Shown here: positions 29,011 to 38,188 of the stretch, in pieces | How positions within the stretch are numbered: the stretch's first letter is position 1 | Layout of the letters: the number at the start of each line of letters is the position of its first letter | Position numbers and translations under genes: made by a program | The notes under the pieces: model-generated | Database searches by the model: none | Told to the model about the DNA's origin: nothing | Seen by the model: the letters and a program-made list of their open reading frames with translations, nothing else | Origin: Streptomyces sp. NBC_00442 | GTDB taxonomy: Bacteria; Actinomycetota; Actinomycetes; Streptomycetales; Streptomycetaceae | Length of the DNA: 64,000 nucleotides | Assembly (NCBI RefSeq): GCF_036014195.1 | Contig: NZ_CP107918.1 | Span: 124,001-188,000, forward strand | Reading direction: 5' to 3'

Positions 29011-29970
29011 TTAGTGCGGGAAGCTGCGTGGCGGACGGGTCACGACGGTTTCGCGGAACTCGGCGATCCGCGCGTGCACTTGGCGCATCAGATGGGTCTC
29101 CTCGATCCGGTCGAGATAGAGGCAACGGGCTGCCAGGCCGGGGAGGTCGAAGGCGAAGTACAGGGACATCAGCGGGTTCACGAACAGCTCACTGCCCCGG
29201 GTGCGGTCGGTGAACCGGACGTCTCCGAATTCGCCGCGCACGGCCGCCGCGACGGAACCGTTCACGATGCTGGGACGCTCCGCGGTGTGCTGCTCCGCGT
29301 GCGTCACCGCGTCGAGGTAGAGCCCGCCCTCGCGAGTGGCTCGCGGAATGGAGAAGGCGCCGAGGTAGGCGCCGTCGCGCTCCAGCGCCGCGATGTTCTC
29401 CAACACCTGTACGTGGTTGACGCCGTGGTACGCGTCCACACCGAAGCCGACGGAAACGACGAGCCGCGTCGGTATGCCGTCCAGGGCCGCCAGCGCCGCC
29501 ACGCTGGCCATGTCCTCCTCGGGAGTGCCGAGCCCGGCTTCGTCACCGCGCATCAGAATGTCCGTACCGCCGTCGACCAGCACCACGGCGTCGATGTGGT
29601 GCAGCTCCGTCAGCGCCTGGTAGGCGGCGCGCAGCGGACGCACCCCGGTCTGGGGAAAGGCGTACACCGTGGACGGGTAGCCGTGCCGGCGGAGCCACTG
29701 AGCGAGGGTCCGCTCGGGGAAGTACGCCTGGTGCAAGGCGGTTTCCGGGGTGACGGCGGCCAGGTCGGGGGCGGCCCAGTCTTCGCTCGGGAGACCTTCG
29801 AGTGCGCTGAAGGAGAGGTTCGCGAGATACACCTGCTTGCCCTGGTGCAGGAGCGAGAGAGCCAGCGGCAGCCCGGAATAGATGTCGAAGCCGCCGCCCG
29901 CGCCCGCGACGAGGATGCGTTCGGCCTCGGCGAGCCGAGCGAAGAGGGGGTTGGAGTGGAGAGACGTCAT
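29011..29970 (-). CDS. DUF1152 family protein
   Basis: Cytoplasmic protein of 319 aa. The Gly-rich opening (ILVAGAGGGFDIYSGLPLAL) and the later VLVDGGTDILMRGDE and VGFGVDAYHGV are the DUF1152 hallmarks; the first suggests a nucleotide-binding loop. The family has no experimentally assigned role that I know. ATG 29970 is chosen; another ATG three codons upstream (29979) is possible. Divergent from the gene at 30078 with a 107-base gap. Confidence 0.85.
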   Translation of the reverse strand: MTSLHSNPLFARLAEAERILVAGAGGGFDIYSGLPLALSLLHQGKQVYLANLSFSALEGLPSEDWAAPDLAAVTPETALHQAYFPERTLAQWLRRHGYPSTVYAFPQTGVRPLRAAYQALTELHHIDAVVLVDGGTDILMRGDEAGLGTPEEDMASVAALAALDGIPTRLVVSVGFGVDAYHGVNHVQVLENIAALERDGAYLGAFSIPRATREGGLYLDAVTHAEQHTAERPSIVNGSVAAAVRGEFGDVRFTDRTRGSELFVNPLMSLYFAFDLPGLAARCLYLDRIEETHLMRQVHARIAEFRETVVTRPPRSFPH

Positions 29971-30077
29971 GACGATCATTGTCGGTCGGCTCCGGAGCAA
30001 CGTGCTGCGACGTCGGAACCCGGTGGAACGCCCGACCCCCAAGGGGGTTTGTCAGTGCGGCCGGGTAGCGTCGTGGC

Positions 30078-30731
30078 ATGAGTCGGATCATCTCGTACAG
30101 CACGGCGGATACATCGCACGTCATCGGATTCCTGGGCGCCGCAGGGCGATTCACGGATGAGCAGCGGCGGCTTGCGGGCATCATGCGCGAGGAAGCGCGG
30201 GGCGCGCAGAAGGAGATCGACAGGCAGGATCTGGGGTGGGAACTGACGGTGCCGGAGGCGCTGGAGCACCTCCTGGCCGGGCACGCGTCCTCAACCGCCG
30301 TTGCCGCCGGCAACGCGTATGCGGCCGCCATGCAGGTCGTCATCGACTGCAACGCGTCGGACCCGATGGACTTGGGGACGTTCTCCAGGCCCGCCACCTT
30401 CTTCGGCGAGCTGGACAAGGAGTTGCTCCGCCTGGGCGTGCCTGCTGACCTGCTGCCCGGGGGTTTCATCATGGGCGGCCTGCCCGCCGGGTTGCCCTTC
30501 TCGCTGCCGTCGACCGAAGACGCCATGGAACGCTTCGGCTACTGGCCGCTGGAGAAGACGCTGCCCGCGGCCGATGCCTACCGGGCGGTTCTGGACCGTG
30601 TCGACGAGGCCTTCACCTACGATCTCGACCAGCTCGTCGAGAAGCTCACTTGCGAGCACGAGGAATGGGTGGTGAGCCAGGACATCGACTGGTACACCCA
30701 GGACACCGTCTTCTTCTCCATCACCGGCTGA
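30078..30731 (+). CDS. Uncharacterised protein, DUF1877-like
   Basis: 217 aa, soluble, acidic. Opens MSRIISYSTADTSHVIGFLG and contains LDKELLRLGVPADLLPGGFI, then GYWPLEKTLPAADAYRAVLD, a layout like DUF1877/YfbM proteins; function unknown. No Shine-Dalgarno; a TAGCGT -10 box at 30066-30071 lies six bases before the ATG, so it is probably leaderless. Confidence 0.7.
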   Translation: MSRIISYSTADTSHVIGFLGAAGRFTDEQRRLAGIMREEARGAQKEIDRQDLGWELTVPEALEHLLAGHASSTAVAAGNAYAAAMQVVIDCNASDPMDLGTFSRPATFFGELDKELLRLGVPADLLPGGFIMGGLPAGLPFSLPSTEDAMERFGYWPLEKTLPAADAYRAVLDRVDEAFTYDLDQLVEKLTCEHEEWVVSQDIDWYTQDTVFFSITG

Positions 30732-30822
30732 CACACAGCCGTCCCCGCCGCATGGGGTTGGCCACGCCGTTTTCGCTGGTGCGAGGGCTGTCCGACGGGC
30801 CGTACCGGGTCGGGCCGGGCCG

Positions 30823-31164
30823 TCAGGGCTCGGCGTGGCCCCCGATGGTCAGCTCGACGTCGTCTCCCGCCCGGCTGAACTCTCGGATCAGCCAGGTGCG
30901 GGGGTCGATGGCGGTGCCGGCACCGGTGGTGTAGGCGGGGACGGCGAGCACGGGGCCCGGCCCGTCTTCGGTGCGCAACTCCGCCTCGGTGACCACGTCG
31001 TCGGACAGACGCAGCCGCAGTTCGACCGGCCACGGGTCCGCCGCGAAGGCAGAGGCGTCAGGAAGCCCCTGGACGCGGCAGCGGGCCCCCGGGAAGAGGT
31101 GTGTGTGGCTGCACACGGCCAGGAAGGTGTCCGCTCCGGCCGGTCCGGCGGAGGGCTGGTTCAT
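30823..31164 (-). CDS. Hypothetical protein
   Basis: 113 aa with an orderly beta-rich sequence: TFLAVCSHTHLFPGARCRVQG, then WPVELRLRLSDDVVTEAELRT, VPAYTTGAGTAIDPRTWLIR and VELTIGGHA. No signal peptide, membrane segment or recognised domain. Coding bias looks genuine. It lies 91 bases downstream of a convergent gene and 262 bases from the phosphatase-like gene. Confidence 0.6.
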   Translation of the reverse strand: MNQPSAGPAGADTFLAVCSHTHLFPGARCRVQGLPDASAFAADPWPVELRLRLSDDVVTEAELRTEDGPGPVLAVPAYTTGAGTAIDPRTWLIREFSRAGDDVELTIGGHAEP

Positions 31165-31426
31165 GGCGGGGCTCCTCTATCCACGGCGGCGACGGGCACG
31201 GGTCACTCTCGCGTCCACGACGGCTGAGCCACGGCATTCCACGGGCGAGCCGCCCGGCCGCCACCCGGTCGGAGCCGCGGGAGGGTTCGGATCGGAGGGG
31301 CGGGCTGCCGATCGAGCCAAGCCGTGACCGACCGGTCCGGGACGGAGGGAGTGCGGCGTCAGAGCCCCTCCGTACCCCCCCTCCACTCCCGCCACGGCCT
31401 GCGGCTGCACGTTCACGCCCTTCGCG

Positions 31427-32272
31427 CTACACACCGTCATCCAGGGCGCGCAGGTCACGGCTGCGCGGCAGGTCCTTGACCAGGTCCAGGACCGCATCGT
31501 GCAGCAGGCCGTTGGTGGCCAGCACCGTCATGTCGCCTTCCAGTACGGACCCGCCGCCCAGGTCGGTAACCCGGCCGCCTGCCTCCGCCACGATGACCGG
31601 CAGGGGAGCCACGTCTTCGTACCCCATCGGCGGACCGGCGACCACGACGGCGTCCGCCCGGCCGGTGACGAGGTCCACGACGCAGCCCATCGACGCCATC
31701 AGGAAGACTTCCCGGTGAAGGGCGGTGAGTAGTTCCTCGGGCCAGCCTGCCGGGTTGAGCGCCTGGGTCCTCGCCCCACGCGTGCTGGTCCGTCCGGTGA
31801 CCCGGGCAGGGTGGCCCGACGCCGGATCCGGGTTCTCCCCGGTCAGCACCCAGCAGCCCAGACCGCGTCCGGCCGCGACCATCTGCCGGCTCATGGGCAG
31901 GTTGATCACGCCTATCGCGGGGCCGTATTCGTCCTCGTAGGCGATGTCGTTCGAGAACACCGGCCACCGGCGGGTGAACGACGTGGTGCCGTTGATCGGG
32001 TCGATGATCCACCGCCTCCCCGACATCCCGGCCGTCGCTCCCATCTCCTCGACGTAGACGCCGTCCTCGGGCACGTGGCGGGCCAGCTCGCTCCTGACCA
32101 GTTCCTCGACCGCCAGGTCGATCTCGGTGACCTCGCTGCCGTCGTCCTTGCGGCGGCTCCCCCATTCCCCGAAGAAGCCCCGCGCGGACATCTGCCCGGC
32201 ACGCGTGGCCAAGTCGACGGCGAAGTGCAGGAGTTCACGGTCCGCGGGCGGGGCATCGAAGGTGTGATCCAT
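31427..32272 (-). CDS. Inositol monophosphatase-family protein with altered metal motif
   Basis: 281 aa, IMPase/HisN/CysQ fold. Motif 1 is present as YVEEMG (E75, E76), motif 2 as WIIDPINGTTSF, motif 3 as GYEDVAPLPVIVAEAGG (D219). The family normally has DP[IL]DGT in motif 2; here the second Asp is Asn (N94, codon AAC against GAC), removing a ligand of the catalytic magnesium pair. D91 is kept. Typical substrates are inositol phosphate, histidinol phosphate or PAP. With the substitution it may be inactive or use a different metal geometry. ATG at 32272. Confidence 0.85.
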   Translation of the reverse strand: MDHTFDAPPADRELLHFAVDLATRAGQMSARGFFGEWGSRRKDDGSEVTEIDLAVEELVRSELARHVPEDGVYVEEMGATAGMSGRRWIIDPINGTTSFTRRWPVFSNDIAYEDEYGPAIGVINLPMSRQMVAAGRGLGCWVLTGENPDPASGHPARVTGRTSTRGARTQALNPAGWPEELLTALHREVFLMASMGCVVDLVTGRADAVVVAGPPMGYEDVAPLPVIVAEAGGRVTDLGGGSVLEGDMTVLATNGLLHDAVLDLVKDLPRSRDLRALDDGV

Positions 32273-32358
32273 CCGATGAGCCTGCCACGACTCCAGCTCA
32301 TCCGGCGACCCGAGCCCCGGTCGGCCGGGCGCTCGCTACCCGTTCCGCCCCCGACCGT

Positions 32359-33063
32359 TCACGGACTCTGGCCCGGACGCAGCGCCGACACGTCGAAGGC
32401 CGCTCCGCATATCCGCAGCGAGTTCGCCGGAATGCGCAACGCCACGGTGGAGCCCGGTGGATAGGCCTGGATCCACGTCGCGCTCTGCCAGCAGGGCTTG
32501 TCCGACACGCCCTCGTTCACCGTGTGCAGCGAGGCATAGGCGGGCTTGCCCGGCGACAGCAGGACGAGCGGCAGAGCGCCTCCCTCACGCTGCGCCGGTG
32601 CACCGATGCGAGCACCGGAGGCGGAGAGGAGCGAGACACCCGGGAAGCCCAGCAGGCCGCAGGCCGACGTGCCCGTGTTGGTGAACACCAGGGGTACGTA
32701 GATGTTGCCCGCACCGGGTGAGATCCGGCCGAGGGAGACATGGAGCCGACCGGCCGCGCAGCGCGGGGCTCCGGCCGTGGAAGCGGATGACGGACGGGCG
32801 GCTGCGGGGGTGCCGGCGGGCGGCGTGGCCGCCGGGGTGTGCGGCGCGGAGGCCGTTGCGCTCGGCATGGACTCGCTCGCGCTCGGCGTCGAGTCCGTCG
32901 GGACCGGCGTGGTGGTGATGTGTTGCGGCGTCGAGGGCGACTGGGAAGCGGAGCCGCCACCCTCACCGCAGGCCGTGGCCACCGTCAGCGTGGCGAGCAC
33001 GACGGCACCGATCGGCGGCAGACCTCGCCAGGAACGCCGTACAGGAACGAGGGACCTGTGCAT
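32359..33063 (-). CDS. DUF4232 lipoprotein
   Basis: 234 aa. Lipoprotein signal peptide with lipobox TVATAC (lipidated Cys about residue 32), a Ser/Pro/Thr-rich linker (about 40-95), then a DUF4232 domain: RLHVSLGRISPGAGNIYVPL, VFTNTGTSACGLLGFPGVSL and CGAAFDVSAL, with Cys residues likely paired. Such proteins are surface-exposed and common in Streptomyces; role unknown. ATG at 33063 starts a standard signal peptide. Confidence 0.88.
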   Translation of the reverse strand: MHRSLVPVRRSWRGLPPIGAVVLATLTVATACGEGGGSASQSPSTPQHITTTPVPTDSTPSASESMPSATASAPHTPAATPPAGTPAAARPSSASTAGAPRCAAGRLHVSLGRISPGAGNIYVPLVFTNTGTSACGLLGFPGVSLLSASGARIGAPAQREGGALPLVLLSPGKPAYASLHTVNEGVSDKPCWQSATWIQAYPPGSTVALRIPANSLRICGAAFDVSALRPGQSP

Positions 33064-33542
33064 GAGACTCCTTCCGTGCGGGCGGGCCCCGGCACGGTGC
33101 CCCCGGCCGGACGGCCCCCATCACTCCCTGTCCTCCCTGGGCAGAGGGGCGGGAGCCGGACGCGTACGAGTTCTCTCAGTACTGCGGCTTCCCGGGAGTG
33201 CGCCGTTCAGTCATCGCACGGCCATCGCACTGTGATCGCACTGTCCTTGCCCTGTGCGAAATGGCGGCTTACGGCACCCTCCATGGCGTCGCGGTCCCGG
33301 TCGCCCGAGCCGGCCCACACCGGACAACCCGGCCGACGGCCGCTCAGGATGGCGGGAGCACGCGGGTCTCGTCCGCTCGCTCCGTGAGCCCCGCATGCTC
33401 CATCTGTTTCCTGTGCCCCATATGCCTCTCGCGCCTCCCCCACCCGCCGATCTGGAGTCGAGAGACTTCGGCACCGTCCTCGAACCGCCCGGCGGATGCT
33501 CCCCACGCCCAATTCCGGGCATCCAGCCCCTCGGAGACCATC
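33064..33542. other. Divergent intergenic region, DUF4232 lipoprotein / GH2 glycosidase
   Basis: No gene; the frame of the glycosidase is open through the last 345 bases but reads as low-complexity. ATCGCACTG is repeated at close spacing near 33220-33240. I found no DasR-type or CsnR-type palindrome. Confidence 0.5.
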
Positions 33543-36467
33543 GTGTTCCAGCGCGCCAGATCCGCCCGCACCGGCACCGGCACCCGCACCCGCACCCGCA
33601 CCCGCACCCGGCGGCGGTGTCCCACGAGCCTTCTGGCTCTTCTCGGGTTGCTGGCCGTGGCCGCCGCCTCACCGATCGCGGCCCCTGACGCTCGGCCCGG
33701 ACCGCCCAACTCGGCGTCCACGGTGATGTCCTCGACCGTGGGCGCGACTGTGCGTGCGACGGCGGGTGGTTCGACCGCCCTGACCGGATACGCGATCCAG
33801 TCCACCGCCCGAGTCCCCGATACGGCGGCCTCGGTATCGTCACCCGGCTTCCCGACGGTCGGCTGGCACCGAGCCACCCGCCGCTCCACCGTGCTGGCCG
33901 CTCTCGTCGCCGACGGCACCTACCCCGACCCGTTCTACTCCACGGATCAACAGCGCATCCCGGCGCGCGAGTTCGCCGTACCGTGGTGGTATCGCAGCGA
34001 CTTCGTTCTCACCGGCGCCGGGGCCCGTACCCACCTGGACTTCAGCGGCGTGGTCTCCGCCGCCGACGTCTACCTCAACGGCCGCCGCATCGCCGACGCG
34101 GGTACGACTGCCGGCCTCTACCGGCGGCACGACATCGACGTCACGAAGCTCGTGCACGCGGGGGTCAACACGGTCGCCTTCCGAGTCCGGCCCAACGACC
34201 CGCGCAAGCACTTCACTCTGGGATGGCTGGACTGGCTGCAGCCGCCACCGGACGCCAACATGGGCATCGTTCGTGACGTCCTCGTTCGCCGCTCCGGACC
34301 GGTGACCCTCCACGATGCGCACGTGCTGAACCACCTGTCCGTCCCCTCACTCGCCAGGGCCGAGCTCACCGTGAAGGCCCAGGTCCGCAATGACTCCGAA
34401 GTGGCCGCCACGACCACGGTCACCGCGGTGGTCTCGCCCACAGGCCCAGCACGCACCGCCGCCGCCGCCGCCGATTCCACCCCTCTCGCCTCGCCCGCCC
34501 CTTCGTCCACCTCCTCCGCCCCGCCGGTCGCCGTGACCGCGCGTGGCGGCGGAAGGATCGTGATGCGGCAGAGGGTCACCCTGCGGCCCGGCGAGGCCAG
34601 GACGCTCGTCTTCGACCCGGGGCGATATCCGCACCTGCGCCTCCACCGGCCCAAGGTGTGGTGGCCCGCCGACATGGGTGCCCAGAACCTCTACCGCCTC
34701 GACCTGACCGCGACGGCTGCGGGAAGACTCTCCGACGCCGTCGGCCACCCCTTCGGCATCCGCGACATCAAGGCCCCTCTCAACGCCGCCGGCGCACGCC
34801 AATACGCGGTCAACGGCCGGCCCCTCCTGATCCGCGGCGGAGGCTGGTCGGCCGATGAACTGCTGCGCTGGGACACCGTCGCGGCCGAGGACCGCATCGA
34901 GGCGGCGCTCGACGCCGGGCTGAACACCCTGCGTCTGGAGGGCCACATCGAGCCGGACGAGTTCTTCGAACTCGCCGACCGGCACGGGATCCTGACACTG
35001 CCCGGCTGGGAATGCTGCGACAAGTGGGAAGCGCAGGTCAACCACGTCGACACGGGCGAGCAGTGGACCAGTGCCGACCGGGTGACCGCACGGGCCTCCA
35101 TGGCGTCCGAAGCTGCCCGGCTGCGCGACCACCCCAGTGTTCTGTCCTTCCTCGTCGGCAGCGACTACCCGCCCGACCTGCGGACCGAGAAGGACTATCT
35201 CGACGTCTTGCGCGCCGCCGACTGGCGCACACCGGTCGTCCCCGCGGCATCCGACGTCACCACGTCCCCGAGTGGCCCGTCGGGCATGCACATGACTGGC
35301 CCCTACGACTGGGTTCCCCCCGCGTACTGGTACGACAAGCGCGAAGGCGGCGCGAGCGGCTTCAACTCCGAGACCAGCGCCGGCCCCTCCATCCCCACCC
35401 TCGACACCCTGCGTCGCACGCTCTCCCCCGCCGAACTCGACATCCTCTGGACGAAACCGTCCGCCCCGCAGTACCACCGTTCCCCTTCACCCGTCTTCAG
35501 CACCCTGGCGCTGTTCAACGACGCACTCGCCCATCGCTACGGCCCACCGCGCAGCCTCGCCGATTACACCGCGAAGGCGCAGCTGGCCCAGTACGAGAAC
35601 GTCCGGGCCCAGTTCGAGGCCTACGCCCGCAACGCCACGGACACGACGGCGCCGGCGACGGGGGTCATCTACTGGATGTTCAACAGCGGCTGGACCTCGC
35701 TGCATTGGCAGCTCGTCGACCGCTACCTCGACCTGGGCGGCGCCTATTACGGCGCGAAGAAGGCCAACGAGCCCCTGCACATCCAGTACTCGTACGACGA
35801 CGCGAGCGTGACCGTCATCAACCGCCGGCCCGGCCCCGCCACCCGGCTGCGCGCCGACATCACGCTGGCCGGCATGGACGGCGGCACTCGATACCACCGC
35901 GTGGTCAGCGACATCCGGGTCGCCGGGGGCGGCGCGAAGACCACCGTGCTGACCCTTCCCTCCCACGCGGGTGGCCCGAACGGCACATACCTGGCACGGC
36001 TGATCCTCACCGACCGTTCCGGCCGCGAGGTGAGCCGCAACGTCTACTGGCTCTCCAGCCGGCCCGACACCCTCGACTACGGCGCCACCGACTGGTACCA
36101 CACCCCCACCACCAGCTACGCCGACCTGACGGGCCTCGACTCCCTGCCGCCCACCGCGGTGACCGCCACCGCGCACACGACCCGTCACGCCGACGCCACG
36201 TCCACCACCACCGTCACTCTGCGAAACCCGGGCGTCGGCCAGGGCGGAACCGGCCCGCCCGCCCTGATGACGGACGTCCACCTCGTCGACCGCAACGGCG
36301 CCCCCGTACTCCCCGTCCGCTGGAGCGACAACCACGTCACCCTGTGGCCCGGTGAAACCACCACCCTCACGGCCACCTACCGGACCCGCGCACTCCGGCA
36401 CGGTCTCCCCCGCGTCCGGCTCTCCGGATGGAACACCCCCACCTCCGATGTCGTCCCCGGCCGATAG
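33543..36467 (+). CDS. Secreted GH2 glycosidase, probable exo-beta-D-glucosaminidase
   Basis: 974 aa secreted glycosidase. Signal peptide with an unusual Thr/Arg repeat n-region and core SLLALLGLLAVAAASPIA; jelly-roll GH2 sugar-binding domain (WWYRSDFVL, DVYLNGRRIADAG), an Ig-like domain, the TIM barrel (LLIRGGGWSADELL, LNTLRLEGHIEPDEFFELAD, GWECCDKWE) and C-terminal Ig-like domains. FNSETSAGP contains the likely nucleophile E610, as in exo-beta-D-glucosaminidases that trim chitosan from the non-reducing end. Start GTG 33543 is chosen for GGAG six bases upstream and the following signal peptide. Beta-mannosidase is the alternative assignment. Confidence 0.85.
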   Translation: MFQRARSARTGTGTRTRTRTRTRRRCPTSLLALLGLLAVAAASPIAAPDARPGPPNSASTVMSSTVGATVRATAGGSTALTGYAIQSTARVPDTAASVSSPGFPTVGWHRATRRSTVLAALVADGTYPDPFYSTDQQRIPAREFAVPWWYRSDFVLTGAGARTHLDFSGVVSAADVYLNGRRIADAGTTAGLYRRHDIDVTKLVHAGVNTVAFRVRPNDPRKHFTLGWLDWLQPPPDANMGIVRDVLVRRSGPVTLHDAHVLNHLSVPSLARAELTVKAQVRNDSEVAATTTVTAVVSPTGPARTAAAAADSTPLASPAPSSTSSAPPVAVTARGGGRIVMRQRVTLRPGEARTLVFDPGRYPHLRLHRPKVWWPADMGAQNLYRLDLTATAAGRLSDAVGHPFGIRDIKAPLNAAGARQYAVNGRPLLIRGGGWSADELLRWDTVAAEDRIEAALDAGLNTLRLEGHIEPDEFFELADRHGILTLPGWECCDKWEAQVNHVDTGEQWTSADRVTARASMASEAARLRDHPSVLSFLVGSDYPPDLRTEKDYLDVLRAADWRTPVVPAASDVTTSPSGPSGMHMTGPYDWVPPAYWYDKREGGASGFNSETSAGPSIPTLDTLRRTLSPAELDILWTKPSAPQYHRSPSPVFSTLALFNDALAHRYGPPRSLADYTAKAQLAQYENVRAQFEAYARNATDTTAPATGVIYWMFNSGWTSLHWQLVDRYLDLGGAYYGAKKANEPLHIQYSYDDASVTVINRRPGPATRLRADITLAGMDGGTRYHRVVSDIRVAGGGAKTTVLTLPSHAGGPNGTYLARLILTDRSGREVSRNVYWLSSRPDTLDYGATDWYHTPTTSYADLTGLDSLPPTAVTATAHTTRHADATSTTTVTLRNPGVGQGGTGPPALMTDVHLVDRNGAPVLPVRWSDNHVTLWPGETTTLTATYRTRALRHGLPRVRLSGWNTPTSDVVPGR
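33569..33610 (+). repeat. Hexanucleotide tandem repeat in the GH2 signal peptide
   Basis: Two units of CACCGG (33569-33580) followed by five perfect units of CACCCG (33581-33610). They encode an alternating Thr-Gly/Thr-Arg run. Because the unit is six bases, copy-number change keeps the frame but alters the charge and length of the signal peptide n-region. Confidence 0.9.
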
Positions 36468-36527
36468 TGCGGCAGCGCCTCCTCGTGTTGACTGAAGGCT
36501 GAACACACCGACATGACAGGAGCATTC

Positions 36528-37268
36528 ATGCCCACCAAGGCGCTGCAGATTCCCACCGCCGACGGCCGGTCAGACGCGTTCGCCGCCTTTCCCGAGGGCG
36601 GCGGCCCGCACCCCGCGGTCCTCATGTACGCGGACGGCTTCGGCATCCGGCCGGTGCTGCGGGACATGGCCCTCGAACTGGCCGGCCACGGCTATTACGT
36701 GCTCGTACCCAACTTCTTCTACCGGCACGGCCCGGCGCCGGTGATCGAGCTGCCCGAGTTCATCGGAGCCGAAGAGCGGCCCGCGGTCTTCGCGCAGCTG
36801 ATGCCCCTGATCCGGGAGCACAGCGCCGAACGCACCGTCCGCGATGCCGACGCCTATCTCCGGTTCCTTCACGCCCAGCCCGAGGTCGCCGCCGGGCCGG
36901 TCGCGGTGACCGGCTACTGCATCGGCGGCCTCCTCGCGGTGCGCACCGCCGCGGCCCATCCCGGGCAGGTGGCCGCCGTCGCCGCGTTCCACGCTCCCGT
37001 GAGCGCGGACGGGACCGATCTCTTCACCCGGCTCGCCGCCCCCGTCCACTTCGGCCACGCCGCCGGCGACCTGACGCCCGAGGCCCTGGCCGAGCTCAAC
37101 CGGGCTCTGGATTCGGCGGGTGTCGAGTACACCTCCGAGATCTATCCCGACAGCGTCCACGGCTTCACCATGGCCGACACCGACGCCTTCAGCCCGGCGG
37201 CGCGGCAGCTCCACTGGGACCGGCTGCTCCCTCTGCTGGACCGCACGCCGGCCGGCCGCCGAGGGTAG
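36528..37268 (+). CDS. Dienelactone hydrolase-family protein
   Basis: Alpha/beta hydrolase of 246 aa with a Cys nucleophile: C131 in VTGYCIGGLLAVR; Asp in HAAGDLTPE and His in SVHGFTM complete the triad. This is the dienelactone hydrolase pattern (chlorocatechol breakdown or general esterase). The ATG at 36528 is preferred because GGAG is five bases upstream; an ATG five codons earlier overlaps this site. Transcribed after the GH2 gene with a 60-base gap. Confidence 0.88.
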   Translation: MPTKALQIPTADGRSDAFAAFPEGGGPHPAVLMYADGFGIRPVLRDMALELAGHGYYVLVPNFFYRHGPAPVIELPEFIGAEERPAVFAQLMPLIREHSAERTVRDADAYLRFLHAQPEVAAGPVAVTGYCIGGLLAVRTAAAHPGQVAAVAAFHAPVSADGTDLFTRLAAPVHFGHAAGDLTPEALAELNRALDSAGVEYTSEIYPDSVHGFTMADTDAFSPAARQLHWDRLLPLLDRTPAGRRG

Positions 37269-37439
37269 CGTGGAAAACCTGCGTCAGGGCGTGGGTGCCG
37301 TGGACGTCGCCCGTCAACGATCTCGGTAAAGGTCGTGGCTCGGTGTCGATGCGGCCCGGTGTCGTTCGACGTCATGGTGAGGGCGCCGCCTGCGGCGGCC
37401 CGCTCGCACGATGACGCGACAGGACCTGAGGAGAAACCC

Positions 37440-38084
37440 ATGGAACAGCTGCTGAGAGTCATGAACTTCAACGTCTCCAGTGACGGCATCGGCGCCGGTG
37501 AGCACCAGAGCCTTGAGCAGCCGTTCGGCCTTGAGCGCCCGGAGAGGTTGTTCGCGTGGGCCGGAGCCACGGCGAGCGGTCCCCTGCGTACGGAGTCGGG
37601 AGGGAGCCGGGGGCTCGACGACTACTTCACGCGGGACTTCGCGCGCAACATCGGTGCCGAAATCATGGGCCGCAACAAGTTCGGGCCCCAGCGGGGACCC
37701 TGGGAGGATGACGAGTGGCGCGGCTGGTGGGGCCAGGAGCCCCCGTTCCGCACTCCGGTGTTCGTGCTGACCCATCATGAGCGCCCCTCGTTCACGCTCT
37801 CCGACACGACGTTCCACTTCACCGACGGCGACCCGGCCTCGGTCCTGGAGCGAGCGCGGGAGGCCGCACAGGGCAGGGACGTCCGACTCGGCGGCGGGGT
37901 CACGACGGTTCGGGATTTCCTCGACGCAGGCCTGATCGACACCCTTCACGTAGCCGTCTCGCCCCTGAAACTCGGCACCGGACTACGCCTGTGGAACTCC
38001 CCCGACGAGCTCACCGACCGGTACCACCTGGAGGTCGTGCCAAGCCCCAGCGGCGTGACGCACCACCTGTTCTGGCGCAAGTGA
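37440..38084 (+). CDS. Dihydrofolate reductase/RibD C-terminal-family protein
   Basis: 214 aa, DHFR-like fold. N-terminus LLRVMNFNVSSDGIGAG parallels the family's substrate-loop strand; NIGAEIMGRNKFGP, then PVFVLTHHERPSF, and DVRLGGGVTTVRDFLDAGLI with DTLHVAVSPLKLGTG are the NADPH-binding signatures of RibD-C proteins. Usually an NADPH reductase of unknown substrate, not true DHFR. GAGGAG precedes the ATG by six bases. Confidence 0.9.
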   Translation: MEQLLRVMNFNVSSDGIGAGEHQSLEQPFGLERPERLFAWAGATASGPLRTESGGSRGLDDYFTRDFARNIGAEIMGRNKFGPQRGPWEDDEWRGWWGQEPPFRTPVFVLTHHERPSFTLSDTTFHFTDGDPASVLERAREAAQGRDVRLGGGVTTVRDFLDAGLIDTLHVAVSPLKLGTGLRLWNSPDELTDRYHLEVVPSPSGVTHHLFWRK

Positions 38085-38102
38085 CACAGGAGTGACACAA
38101 GG

Positions 38103-38175
38103 CCGGTACGCATCCGGTCCCGCAGGTACGTGCTCCCCTTCGGACGCGTACCGGGCCGCTTCGGATGCGTACCGG
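38103..38175. repeat. Inverted and direct repeats between convergent genes
   Basis: CCGGTACGCATCCG (38103-38116) is the exact complement of CGGATGCGTACCGG (38162-38175). A near copy of the latter (CGGACGCGTACCGG, one mismatch) lies at 38141-38154, about 21 bases away. The gap is only about 100 bases between convergent genes, so a termination role is possible. Confidence 0.5.
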
Positions 38176-38188
38176 TGCGAGCCGGCCG

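Noticed and set aside
33198..33542. N-terminal extension of the GH2 glycosidase to an ATG at 33198
   Set aside because: It would bury the signal peptide behind 115 low-complexity residues; GTG 33543 has a proper ribosome site and begins the signal peptide.
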